NCBI GenBank assembly: GCA_023387135.1
Contig: JAEWIK010000354.1
Coordinates: 1 to 9,215 of the forward strand
DNA length: 9,215 bases
Reading direction: 5' to 3'
Source of the DNA: Actinomycetes bacterium
Lineage (GTDB): Bacteria; Actinomycetota; Actinomycetes; Propionibacteriales; Propionibacteriaceae
Positions 1 to 6,863 of the stretch are shown piece after piece. How positions within the stretch are numbered: the stretch's first letter is position 1; the number at the start of each line of letters is the position of its first letter. The translations under genes were made by a program, and so were the position numbers. Under the pieces are notes generated by a model. That model ran no database searches, had not been told where the DNA came from, and worked only from the letters and a program-made list of their open reading frames with translations.

Positions 1-403
1 GCAACACGATCAGGCCCAGCCCGAAGCTGTTCAGGAGGGACGTCACGACGACGCTGACGACGAGCCAGATCGGGCCCTTGCGGCCGAGCCACCTGAACAC
101 CAGGGCGCACAGGCCCATGCCGATGGCGATCGCGATGTGCAGCGGAAGGGTGAGCGGGAAGCCGACGATCGCCGACGAGAGCAGGTGCCCGACGGCGATG
201 ACGATGAAGCCGACCCAGGGGCCGAAGCCGATCGCGGCGAAGAAGCCGGGCGCCGAGTCAAGCCCGATGGAGCCCAGCGGGCTCGGGATCTTGATGAGGG
301 ACCCGACGGCCGACAGGGCGATGAAGATCGCCATGATCGCCAGGTTCCGGGCGGACACCGGTGAGTTCGTGGCCTTGTCAGGGGCCTGGTCGGAGATGGA
401 CAT
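1..403 (-). CDS. ECF transporter S component (substrate-binding membrane subunit), 3' end cut by window edge
   Basis: Reading from ATG at 403-401 gives 134 residues before the window edge, so the C-terminus is missing. After a hydrophilic tail of about 20 residues come hydrophobic segments at roughly 21-38, 51-80, 84-104 and 112-134. The stretch from Ile37 to Ser50 (IKIPSPLGSIGLDS) followed by APGFFAA, GHLLSS (72-77) and GFPL (81-84) is the look of S components of energy-coupling-factor vitamin/nutrient transporters, closest in my memory to the alpha-ribazole-type (CblT-like) group. Such proteins bind the substrate in the membrane and dock onto the shared EcfA/EcfA'/EcfT energising module, which is not in this window. 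The start is fixed by AAGGAG at 409-414, five bases upstream and inside the last codons of the kinase gene, so translation is probably coupled. Family is fairly sure; substrate is unknown. Confidence 0.75.
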   Translation of the reverse strand, partial: MSISDQAPDKATNSPVSARNLAIMAIFIALSAVGSLIKIPSPLGSIGLDSAPGFFAAIGFGPWVGFIVIAVGHLLSSAIVGFPLTLPLHIAIAIGMGLCALVFRWLGRKGPIWLVVSVVVTSLLNSFGLGLIVL

Positions 404-405
404 GA

Positions 406-1341
406 CTACTCCTTCGTAGTGGTGGTGAGAAATGCTTCGAGGCCGGCACGATCAGGTCCGCCGCGCGCTCCCTGGCGCGTGCAGGAGGCCGCGGCGACCG
501 CATTGCCGAGGCGCACTGCCTCGGCCACGTCGCGCTGCTCCACGTAGCGGTAGTAGAGGAAGGCTCCTGCGAAGGCGTCCCCGGCACCGGTCGTGTCGAC
601 CGGCGTGATGGCGACGCCCGCCACCGTTGTGCGCGTGCCACCGTCCAACGCGACGGCCCCGTCGCGACCCAGGGTGACGATCGCCGTGCCCGAACAGTGC
701 CGCTCGAGGAAGGCGAGCCCGGCGTCCAGGTCGGCGCTCCCTGCCAGATCTGCGAGGGCCTCCCGGCACGGAAGGAACGCGTCGGTGGTGGACGCGACGT
801 CGAGCACGTCCTCGACGCTGACGCCCAGCCCGTTCATCGTCGCCATGCCGACCTCCAGGCCGAACACGACGGGCACGCCCGCGTCCCTGGCGGCGCGGAC
901 GCCGGCGAGGGCCGGCTCGGACGGCAGCAGGTCGGTGTAGAAGACCGAGGCACCGGTGATCGCCGCGGTGTCGACCTCGTCGGCGCGGAGCGACCCGAAG
1001 GCGTCCCCCATGTCGAGCAGGATGAACCGCTCGCCCTGCGCGTCGACGACGACTGTCGTGCTGAGCGACGCACCACCCGGCAGGACGCGCATCCCCGAGG
1101 TGTCGACGCCTTCGTCCTGGAGGCTCTCGATGATCGCCTGGCCGAGCCTGTCGTCCCCGACCTTGCCGACGTAGGCGCATGCGGCGCCGAGCCGGGCGGC
1201 CTGGGCGATGACGTTGGTCCCGGACCCGCCGGGCAAGAAGGTCCGCTCGTTCACCACGGCGAACCCATCGGGTCCGGGAAGCCTGTCCACGCGCACCAGG
1301 ACGTCCATGGCGAGCGTTCCGAGGCCGACGACCTCAGCCAT
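406..1341 (-). CDS. PfkB/ribokinase-family small-molecule kinase
   Basis: This 311-residue protein is of normal length for the PfkB (ribokinase) family, cytosolic kinases that move the ATP gamma-phosphate to a hydroxymethyl group of a sugar, nucleoside or vitamin precursor. Visible signatures are an N-terminal Asp13 in the first strand region, the Gly-Gly substrate loop GGSGTN at 38-43, and the C-terminal PfkB motif DTTGAGDAFAGAF starting at Asp249. In that motif GAGD (252-255) forms the anion hole and Asp255 is the expected catalytic base. I chose the second of two tandem ATGs (1341) because GGAGG at 1346-1350 lies five bases from it but only two from the first (1344). The gene overlaps the end of the regulator gene and is followed 2 bases later by the S-component gene. 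It therefore probably phosphorylates and traps what that transporter brings in. The substrate cannot be told from the sequence. Confidence 0.88.
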   Translation of the reverse strand: MAEVVGLGTLAMDVLVRVDRLPGPDGFAVVNERTFLPGGSGTNVIAQAARLGAACAYVGKVGDDRLGQAIIESLQDEGVDTSGMRVLPGGASLSTTVVVDAQGERFILLDMGDAFGSLRADEVDTAAITGASVFYTDLLPSEPALAGVRAARDAGVPVVFGLEVGMATMNGLGVSVEDVLDVASTTDAFLPCREALADLAGSADLDAGLAFLERHCSGTAIVTLGRDGAVALDGGTRTTVAGVAITPVDTTGAGDAFAGAFLYYRYVEQRDVAEAVRLGNAVAAASCTRQGARGGPDRAGLEAFLTTTTKE

Positions 1342-2060
1342 CATTTCCTCCGAAGGGTGACTGTGTGCCGGTAGCGGTCGGCACGGATGGCGATCCGGCT
1401 GTACTCGATGGGCCTGCCCGACTTGTCGAAGCCGCAGCGCGCGATGATGAGCAGGGGATCGAGCGCCTTGACGCCGAGTTCGGTGGCGGCCTCGGCGTCG
1501 GCTCTGGCGATGCCGAACGTGTCCTCGGTGGTGTGCACCACGAGGTTGTAGACGTCCTCGAGTTGCGCGTAGAGCGACTGGCCGTCGAGGAGTTGTTCGA
1601 TGTCGTAGCCGCGGAACAGCTCGAGAGGCAGGTAGGAGACGTTGAGGGAGACGGGGGCGCCGTCCGCCGTCCGCACCCTGTGGAACCTGACGACGGGAGT
1701 CCCCGGCGCGATCCCCAGCGCCGCGGCCGTCTCGGCGTCCGCGGGTTCGGTGCGCAGCGACTCGCCGCGCCACCCCGGTTCGATGCCTTGGGACAGCATC
1801 ATCTGGGTGAAGCTCATGAGTGCGGCCGGCGTCAGCGACAGGCGGGGCGAGACGACCCGCGTCCCCATGCCGTGGATGATCGCCAACAGTCCCTCGCCGA
1901 CGAGCTCCTCGACGGCCTTGCGCACGGTCGTCCGGGACACCCGGTACCGCGCCTGCAGGTCCGATTCGCTCGGGATGTACGTCCCCGCGGGCCAGGCACC
2001 CTGATGAATGCGAGCAGCGATATCCCGCTTCACCCGCAAGTAGAGAGGCTCCGATGCCAT
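1341..2060 (-). CDS. GntR-family (HutC subfamily) transcriptional regulator with UTRA domain
   Basis: The 239-residue protein has an N-terminal winged helix-turn-helix at about 5-70. Typical GntR landmarks are PSESDL at 30-35, VSRTTVRKAVEEL at 41-53 and the wing ending GMGTRVV at 64-70. A UTRA effector-binding domain fills about 85-235, with the usual RxRxxDGxPxxLNxSYLP pattern in its middle. HutC-type members are mostly repressors of the adjacent uptake or catabolic operon, relieved by the substrate or its phosphate. Here the gene is first in the operon, its stop overlapping the kinase start region (ATGATG), so the protein probably controls itself together with kinase and transporter. A modest AGGA sits seven bases before the ATG. 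Two palindromes in the promoter are candidate operators. Family is certain; ligand is unknown. Confidence 0.93.
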   Translation of the reverse strand: MASEPLYLRVKRDIAARIHQGAWPAGTYIPSESDLQARYRVSRTTVRKAVEELVGEGLLAIIHGMGTRVVSPRLSLTPAALMSFTQMMLSQGIEPGWRGESLRTEPADAETAAALGIAPGTPVVRFHRVRTADGAPVSLNVSYLPLELFRGYDIEQLLDGQSLYAQLEDVYNLVVHTTEDTFGIARADAEAATELGVKALDPLLIIARCGFDKSGRPIEYSRIAIRADRYRHTVTLRRK

Positions 2061-2079
2061 CGCTACGTCCTGTCGTCAC

Positions 2080-2093
2080 GACGTCATGATGTC
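2080..2093. promoter_or_regulatory. 14-bp imperfect palindrome over the predicted transcription start, second candidate operator
   Basis: GACGTCATGATGTC is a two-fold symmetric site with one mismatched pair, directly downstream of the -10 box and covering the predicted start point. A shorter perfect repeat (GTCGT-C-ACGAC, 2072-2082) abuts it. GntR operators are often short, imperfect palindromes of this size overlapping the start site. Either this or the spacer palindrome could be the regulator's target. Confidence 0.35.
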
Positions 2094-2095
2094 TG

Positions 2096-2124
2096 AGTAT
2101 CTTCCCGCGGGAACACCCTGTCAA
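2096..2124 (-). promoter_or_regulatory. Sigma-70 type promoter of the GntR-kinase-S component operon
   Basis: On the minus strand a consensus -35 TTGACA (2124-2119) is separated by exactly 17 bases from -10 GATACT (2101-2096). Predicted transcription start is near 2089, giving a leader of about 29 bases before the regulator's ATG at 2060. This is the best match to a housekeeping promoter in the window. The spacer contains a perfect 12-base palindrome. Confidence 0.75.
2102..2113. promoter_or_regulatory. 12-bp perfect palindrome in promoter spacer, candidate operator
   Basis: TTCCCGCGGGAA is a perfect inverted repeat with no spacer, lying between the -35 and -10 boxes of the operon promoter. 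Its position would let a bound dimer block RNA polymerase. It is a candidate site for the GntR protein encoded directly downstream, but it is not a canonical HutC-type operator that I recognise, so the pairing is inference. Confidence 0.45.
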
Positions 2125-2254
2125 CGGTCTTGCGAGTAACTGATGCCGCGCGCCAGAGCCGAGTTCCTGGTCGACTCCCAGTGCGAATGACAGGCCGAGA
2201 CGAAGGGACCAACGGCCGCGCGCGAGTCAGGCCACGTCTGTCTGACCCCGTCGC

Positions 2255-2260
2255 TATGGT
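2255..2260 (+). promoter_or_regulatory. Candidate -10 box for a leaderless herA-nurA transcript
   Basis: TATGGT ends eight bases before the ATG of the HerA-like gene. I see no convincing -35 box 17 bases upstream and no good Shine-Dalgarno before the ATG. The TANNNT-to-ATG distance fits the leaderless transcripts common in actinobacteria, where transcription starts at or next to the start codon. Confidence 0.35.
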
Positions 2261-2268
2261 CTGAAGCT

Positions 2269-4260
2269 ATGAGCATAAGTTCCACCATCCTGGGGTCCTC
2301 GCGCGCTTCCACTCCGCTCGCAACGCTGATCAACTCGGCGTGCAAGGCAGTCGGAGGCATCTTCCGACTGGACTACTCCCGCGCAGTCGTTCTCACCGAT
2401 GACTGGCGCAAGACTCAGGCGGGCGGCGTGCCACAGGGAGCTTTCCTGCTTGCGGCCGCCGGCGTGCAGACCCCGGAAGGGTTCGCTCTGGATGACGAGG
2501 AACTGGTGCTCCTGCGGGTCAGTGGGACGGCTCCACTTCCGAATGAGTCTGACCTCGTCCAGACGCGCCTCGCAGTCGTCCGCGACGCAGGGGATTCGGG
2601 CAAAGGGTTCGATGAGGTCACGGATGAGCTGACACGGAACGAGCTCCAGCAATCTGCCTTCGACTGCGAAGTGATCGGGACCTTCTATGTCGACCGCAAT
2701 GAAGCCAGGATCCAGTTCGGATCTGACATCGACAATGTAGTTTCGTCGGCGCGCTACCAAGTCTTCCTTCCGTCACCCAGCGTCCTGTCCTGGATCGCGA
2801 GCTACCCAGAACCGGACGGAGCAGACCTACTCAACCTCGGAGCAGTCCGGTTCGCCTCGACTCGACGCCGAGCGCGCGAGTCTGGAACTGACCAGGCGGC
2901 AGTTCAGGTTCACATCGGCGACTTCGTGGCCCGCAAGACAGCCGTGTTCGGAATGACGCGCACAGGCAAGTCGAACACCATCAAGACCCTTGTGACGGCA
3001 ATCGCCACCCAGGCAGCACGCTCCGGTGTTCCGGTTGGGCAGCTGATCTTCGACCCGCAAGGCGAGTACGCCAACGTCAACGAGCAAGATCAGACAGGGC
3101 TCAGGCTGCTAGGCGACGAAAGCCGAGTCCGTATCTACCGCCTCGGCGCCAGCGGCTTCGAACCTCAGGTCCGGCCGTTGGCCATGAACTTCTTCGACCC
3201 TGCCAACTTCGATGCTGTGGTCGACTTCGTGAACTCGGTTGTCAACGACAACTTCGGCACGTACGCGTACGTACGGTCGTTCACTGCAATCAACTGGTCG
3301 GAACCTGACCGCAGCACCGACTATGGCGATTGGGTGACGTGGTCGCGTGCCGTCGTCGGCTTCTACGGCTTGCTTGCCGAGTGCGGGATCACCAGCGCCT
3401 CGTTCGCTGGGAGAGGGATTGAGTTCGGCTGGAGCCAGGATCTGTTCAATGACTTCAACGCGCAGCATCCCGGACTTGTGCAGAGCGTTGGCAGGAGCTA
3501 TCGAGCCTCCACTCCTGAGGCGGCTCGCCGGGTGATGCAGTTCATGGCAGCAAGCGGAACCTGGAACCAGCGTTCAGCCAACAGCGGAGGCGGCGACACA
3601 CCGTTCAAGTTCATCGCGGACTTCAACAACAGGGCGAGCGGCAAGGCGGCAATCCGCCAGCTCCGAGAGTTCCACTCCACAAGCTCAGTCCAAAGGGTGG
3701 AGGACCAGGTCTGGGAAGATATGCAGGCGGGGCGACTAGCGATCATCGATCTGGCTCACGGATCAGGCGATGTCTCCAAGACGATCTCGGAAAGCACCGT
3801 GAACTTCCTCCTTTCGCGCGCCAACGAGCGGTTCCGTTCCGGCCAGAACCCAATTCCCTTCCAGATCGTCGTCGAGGAGGCGCACAACCTGTTCGAGCGC
3901 GGGGCGAAGGACGTGACCGGCAACCCATGGGTGCGACTGTCGAAGGAGGCAGCGAAATACCAGATCGGCCTCGTGTACGCGACCCAGGAGGTCTCGAGTG
4001 TCGACCAGCGCATCCTCTCGAACACCTCAAACTGGCTCGTGGCACACCTGAACTCCGACAACGAGACACGCGAGCTCTCGCACTACTACGACTTCAAGAC
4101 GTGGGCCGACAGCATCCGTCGGGTTGAGGACCAGGGGTTCATCAGAATGAAGACCTACTCAGGTCGGTACATCGTGCCGGTACAGGTCGCGAAACTCGAC
4201 CACGCGATGATCAACGCAGCCCGTGAAGCGGCGGGCCTCCAGCCAGTCGAGGTCAGCTAG
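2269..4260 (+). CDS. HerA-like DNA-translocating ATPase (DUF87 / FtsK-HerA superfamily)
   Basis: This 663-residue ATPase shows an N-terminal region (about 75-215) suitable for the HAS-barrel of HerA. The RecA-like core then has Walker A GMTRTGKS at 228-235, the DPQGEY motif at 262-267, Walker B IVVEEAH at 533-539, a sensor-like ATQEVSSVD at 571-579 and a possible arginine finger at Arg581 (QRILSNTSNWL). HerA proteins form hexameric rings that pump double-stranded DNA, usually with the nuclease NurA. Here the nuclease gene follows 2 bases after the stop codon, so the two are surely co-expressed. The roughly 280 residues between the DPQGEY motif and Walker B form the usual large insertion of bacterial HerA-like proteins. 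G+C in parts of the gene (53% at 3181-3240) is well below the flanking genes, which suggests transfer. The start is the first in-frame ATG; no Shine-Dalgarno supports it, so a leaderless start is likely. Confidence 0.9.
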   Translation: MSISSTILGSSRASTPLATLINSACKAVGGIFRLDYSRAVVLTDDWRKTQAGGVPQGAFLLAAAGVQTPEGFALDDEELVLLRVSGTAPLPNESDLVQTRLAVVRDAGDSGKGFDEVTDELTRNELQQSAFDCEVIGTFYVDRNEARIQFGSDIDNVVSSARYQVFLPSPSVLSWIASYPEPDGADLLNLGAVRFASTRRRARESGTDQAAVQVHIGDFVARKTAVFGMTRTGKSNTIKTLVTAIATQAARSGVPVGQLIFDPQGEYANVNEQDQTGLRLLGDESRVRIYRLGASGFEPQVRPLAMNFFDPANFDAVVDFVNSVVNDNFGTYAYVRSFTAINWSEPDRSTDYGDWVTWSRAVVGFYGLLAECGITSASFAGRGIEFGWSQDLFNDFNAQHPGLVQSVGRSYRASTPEAARRVMQFMAASGTWNQRSANSGGGDTPFKFIADFNNRASGKAAIRQLREFHSTSSVQRVEDQVWEDMQAGRLAIIDLAHGSGDVSKTISESTVNFLLSRANERFRSGQNPIPFQIVVEEAHNLFERGAKDVTGNPWVRLSKEAAKYQIGLVYATQEVSSVDQRILSNTSNWLVAHLNSDNETRELSHYYDFKTWADSIRRVEDQGFIRMKTYSGRYIVPVQVAKLDHAMINAAREAAGLQPVEVS

Positions 4261-4262
4261 CC

Positions 4263-5684
4263 GTGCCATATCCCTCCGAGCGAGCCTCGCGCCTCGGGCA
4301 CGTGCCCGTCGTGAACAGCCAAGCCGTTCACGACGCGTTCTCACGTTGGGAGGTCGCGCAAGCAACTCCTGCGGACGAGAACCGAGTTACGTCGCTCTGT
4401 CGACCCATCGAGGAGCTTGACAATGAGGGCGTCGCGGACGCGGTTAGGTTCGCGATCACGGTTGATGGATCGGACACCGAGGTTGAAGCAACTCGAGAGC
4501 ACCCGACCATCAAAGTCGGCTACGTGCGCGTCGCGGCCTCCTTCATCGATCTCGAGAAACTGCACACTGCCAGCGCCGGTGACTTCGTCAACCCGCTTCT
4601 CCTCCGTGAATCGCACCAGCACGCCGCCTTCGACCGCGCGCTGCCCGGGTCCGGCCTCGTGATCCCCGGATCGACCGGCGTGGACACGTGGCGGCAAGAG
4701 CTGGACCGCTTCCTTCAGGAGACGAAATTCGATCAGGCATCAGATCAGACACTGGCGGACATGCTCTTGGCGTTGCACGGGTCGCCAAGCGCCCCCGCAG
4801 TCACAGCACCCCTTCGACGTTGTCCATCCTGCAGGGCGAAAGACACTCAGCTCTCCGGCGGCCAGATTGACGTCCCCAAAGCGGGCACGACGTGCCCCCA
4901 ATGCGGCACCAAGATCTACCTTGGCGACGTCCTCCGCACCGAAGAGGAGTACATGCCGGAGGGTTCGAATGCGAGCGCCTTGACTCGGATGATGCTGGTA
5001 GCCGAGCGGTTGACGTCACTTGGTTACATGCAGTTGCTGTTCGAGGACGCGCAAGGTTATGACGTACTCAAACGCACACTGTTCATCACCGACGGCCCCT
5101 TGGGTCTTCACGGGACGGTCGCGCCTCTCAAGCGCCGGTTCCAGGACTATCTCGGCGAGTTAGCCAGACAGTGCACGACCAACAACCACCCTGCCGCCCC
5201 TCTCGTCGTTGGCGTTGAGAAGTCCGGTGCGTTCGTCGAGCATGCCCGGCTCATCTCCCACCTGATCGAGCCGGGAAAGGTCATGTTCCTTACGACGGAA
5301 TACATCAACCGGATGACGGGGCGCCCGCTCACAAATCCCTACGGTTCGGACGAGTTCTACGGTCGACGGTTCCTGTACCGCACTCGGAACGGAGGAACCC
5401 TGGTGTTCACGGTTCCTCCCAAGCCTGGTGTGACGCCCTACGGCGACCCGGATGGCGAGCTCTGGTCGAGTTACCCAACGCTCCGTCCGATCTGCGAGGT
5501 CCTGGACCGGGTGCAGACCCGCCTGTACGAGAACGCCGTCATCCCGGTGGCACTGGCACATTCTGCCGCGTCCTTGCCACTGGGCGTAGGGCAGTCGGTC
5601 CTGCGTGCGTTGGTCCAGCAGTCCTTGGGCCTGCCGACTCGGAGCCAGATTCGTCAGACCGGGCCGTTCGCAGGGCCATACTAA
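4263..5684 (+). CDS. NurA-domain nuclease with inserted zinc ribbon, partner of the HerA-like ATPase
   Basis: The 473-residue product is a NurA-type nuclease. Expected metal-binding and catalytic landmarks are the strand FAITVDGS with Asp68, a second acidic motif FITDGPL with Asp277, VVGVEKS with Lys320 and a C-terminal IPVALAHS with His433. Characterised NurA proteins are Mn-dependent exo/endonucleases that resect DNA ends when stimulated by HerA. Between the two Asp motifs lies an insertion containing CPSC (187-190) and CPQC (211-214), a four-cysteine zinc ribbon not found in the compact archaeal enzymes I know. It may bind DNA or the ATPase. Translation starts at GTG (4263), with GAGG ten bases upstream inside the end of the ATPase gene; the two-base gap implies translational coupling. 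The gene ends three bases from the convergent methyltransferase gene. Residue assignments rest on motif reading, not on an alignment. Confidence 0.8.
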   Translation: MPYPSERASRLGHVPVVNSQAVHDAFSRWEVAQATPADENRVTSLCRPIEELDNEGVADAVRFAITVDGSDTEVEATREHPTIKVGYVRVAASFIDLEKLHTASAGDFVNPLLLRESHQHAAFDRALPGSGLVIPGSTGVDTWRQELDRFLQETKFDQASDQTLADMLLALHGSPSAPAVTAPLRRCPSCRAKDTQLSGGQIDVPKAGTTCPQCGTKIYLGDVLRTEEEYMPEGSNASALTRMMLVAERLTSLGYMQLLFEDAQGYDVLKRTLFITDGPLGLHGTVAPLKRRFQDYLGELARQCTTNNHPAAPLVVGVEKSGAFVEHARLISHLIEPGKVMFLTTEYINRMTGRPLTNPYGSDEFYGRRFLYRTRNGGTLVFTVPPKPGVTPYGDPDGELWSSYPTLRPICEVLDRVQTRLYENAVIPVALAHSAASLPLGVGQSVLRALVQQSLGLPTRSQIRQTGPFAGPY

Positions 5685-5687
5685 GGC

Positions 5688-6572
5688 TCAACGAAGCGCG
5701 TCAGAGACGGGATCCGACAGAACGATCAACTCATTGGCCGACGCACGCCGCAGATCGTCTTTCGACCCGCGCAGGTGGGCGGAGTACAGCAGCCCAAACT
5801 CGGAAACGTCCCGAGCGCGGTATAGGACCTTGATGGTCTCGGCAACGTCGTAGGTCAGCACCCAGTTCGTATTGGCATGGCTGTTCAAGACTGTCGCTAG
5901 CGCCCGGTGGTCTTCCTCTTTGAAGGCACTCATGTAGAGCGAACTGCCCTTCGCAACGTAGGGCGGGTCTACGTAGGCGAAGACATTCTCCTTTGGAAGG
6001 TACTCACGAAGACGCGCGGCACCATCCTGTTTCGTGACCCGGATCTTCCGGCTGAGCTCCGCCAGTCTCTCAATGCGGCCCTTCAGGACCTTCTTGTCGT
6101 AGCGGGCGTCGATCTTGTACTTGCCCGCCTGCGCAAACCCTCCAATGACCCCAGCGCCAAGCACGCCCGACCGGCTGGTGCGGTTGAGGAAGAAGGTGGC
6201 GAATCCGAGATCGAGCGGGTCGACGTCCGAGTCGTGGCGGCGACGGTAGATCTCGCGTTGCCTCTTCCATTCCTCGATGGTGAGGGGGGCTCTGTCGAGC
6301 AGCCGGAGGAAGGCGTCGGAGTCCTTGACCATACCCTTCCAGCAGGCGTGGATGGCGGGGTCGAGATCATTGATGACCACCGTGCCGACGACCCCTTTGA
6401 GAAGGAGCTCCACCGCTGCCCCTGCGCCGCCAGCGTAGGGTTCGACGTAGGTTGGCTTGTCGAGACCGAGGGCTTTGATGGTCGACTCGAAGAATCCGGC
6501 CAGCGTGGCCTTCCCACCTGGGTAGCGCAGCGGACTCGCGTGGGAGCCACGCCGGGTGACGACGTGAACCAC
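5688..6572 (-). CDS. D12-class (Dam-like) DNA adenine-N6 methyltransferase
   Basis: This 294-residue protein is of full length for the D12 class of adenine-N6 DNA methyltransferases, which use S-adenosylmethionine to methylate adenine in short duplex sites (GATC for Dam itself). Motif order is the alpha type: motif X PLRYPGGK at 14-21, motif I YVEPYAGGAG at 42-51, INDLDP at 68-72, FFLNR at 127-131, and catalytic DPPY at 202-205. The region between about 75 and 195 should hold the target-recognition part. The specificity cannot be read from the sequence. The start is GTG at 6572, backed by AAGGGAG six bases upstream. No cognate restriction enzyme gene is next to it; instead it faces the HerA-NurA pair tail to tail with a three-base gap. 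It could be the self-marking partner of that pair or a solitary methyltransferase. Its composition matches the insert better than the flanks. Confidence 0.92.
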   Translation of the reverse strand: MVHVVTRRGSHASPLRYPGGKATLAGFFESTIKALGLDKPTYVEPYAGGAGAAVELLLKGVVGTVVINDLDPAIHACWKGMVKDSDAFLRLLDRAPLTIEEWKRQREIYRRRHDSDVDPLDLGFATFFLNRTSRSGVLGAGVIGGFAQAGKYKIDARYDKKVLKGRIERLAELSRKIRVTKQDGAARLREYLPKENVFAYVDPPYVAKGSSLYMSAFKEEDHRALATVLNSHANTNWVLTYDVAETIKVLYRARDVSEFGLLYSAHLRGSKDDLRRASANELIVLSDPVSDALR

Positions 6573-6863
6573 GTCGGGCTCCCTTCGGTTGCGCGTCCGG
6601 CAGATGCGATTCCGATTCTAGGGACACCGTCCGACGAAGAGCACGTTGCACGACCGAGCAGTTGGACGCGGAGACGACACCGATGCCCGAGCTCACACTC
6701 ACGTCCCGCGGCCTCCGACTGCGGATGGGTTGGCGAGCCGCAGTCGCCGAACGCAACTCTTCATCGCCAGGGGACATACCTGTGGCCGGCCTCCGGGACG
6801 GACGCCGCTACCAGCTCATCAACCTCGCCCGAATCTCGCGGAAGGAGCGTTTCCCCGGTCAAC
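6573..6863. other. Intergenic stretch between methyltransferase gene and tRNA-Ser; no gene seen
   Basis: These 291 bases carry the probable methyltransferase promoter and nothing else that I can support. Open frames here are short, arginine-rich and unlike any family I know. One plus-strand frame running into the tRNA ends in EDTRFELVRA, a well-known false translation of tRNA-Ser sequence. The stretch lies directly 3' of the tRNA, where an integrated element would join, but no integrase fragment can be read. Confidence 0.6.
6615..6620 (-). promoter_or_regulatory. Candidate -10 box for the methyltransferase gene
   Basis: On the minus strand TAGAAT lies about 43 bases upstream of the GTG start, giving a leader of roughly 36 bases. 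The -35 region at 17-base spacing reads TGCTCT, a poor match, so the promoter would be weak or need an activator. Confidence 0.35.

Larger units (their letters stand above)
2269..6863. other. Probable accessory insert carrying HerA, NurA and DNA methyltransferase genes next to a tRNA 3' end
   Basis: Three genes of DNA-handling function with lower G+C than both flanks (53% at 3181-3240 and 55% at 3241-3300 against 70-72% in the kinase gene) occupy this interval. It ends at the 3' end of tRNA-Ser. Neither integrase, transposase nor a repeat of the tRNA 3' end near 2125-2268 is visible, so if it arrived by integration the machinery and left attachment site are lost or outside the window. The edges given are those of the genes and the tRNA, not mapped junctions. 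Confidence 0.45.

Noticed and set aside
406..2124. A 572-codon open frame on the minus strand that includes the kinase
   Set aside because: Only the part from 1341 down is the PfkB kinase. The upstream part is an arginine/histidine-rich shadow of the GntR gene in another frame; the kinase has its own Shine-Dalgarno and start.
2193..2217. GGCCG ... CGGCC inverted repeat upstream of the HerA-like gene
   Set aside because: Five-base arms with a 15-base loop and no T-run are expected by chance in this composition; not called a terminator.
2125..2268. Search for a direct repeat of the tRNA-Ser 3' end as a left attachment site
   Set aside because: By eye only a short partial match (GTCAAC near 2120) was found, which is too short to call.
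3259..3272. Perfect 14-base palindrome ACGTACGCGTACGT
   Set aside because: It is inside the ATPase coding region, encodes an ordinary T-Y-A-Y-V stretch and comes from repeated TAC/GTA codons; nothing suggests a regulatory role.
5661..5678. Short GGCC/GGCC hairpin near the ends of the nuclease and methyltransferase genes
   Set aside because: A four-base stem without a U-tract is too weak to support a bidirectional terminator call.
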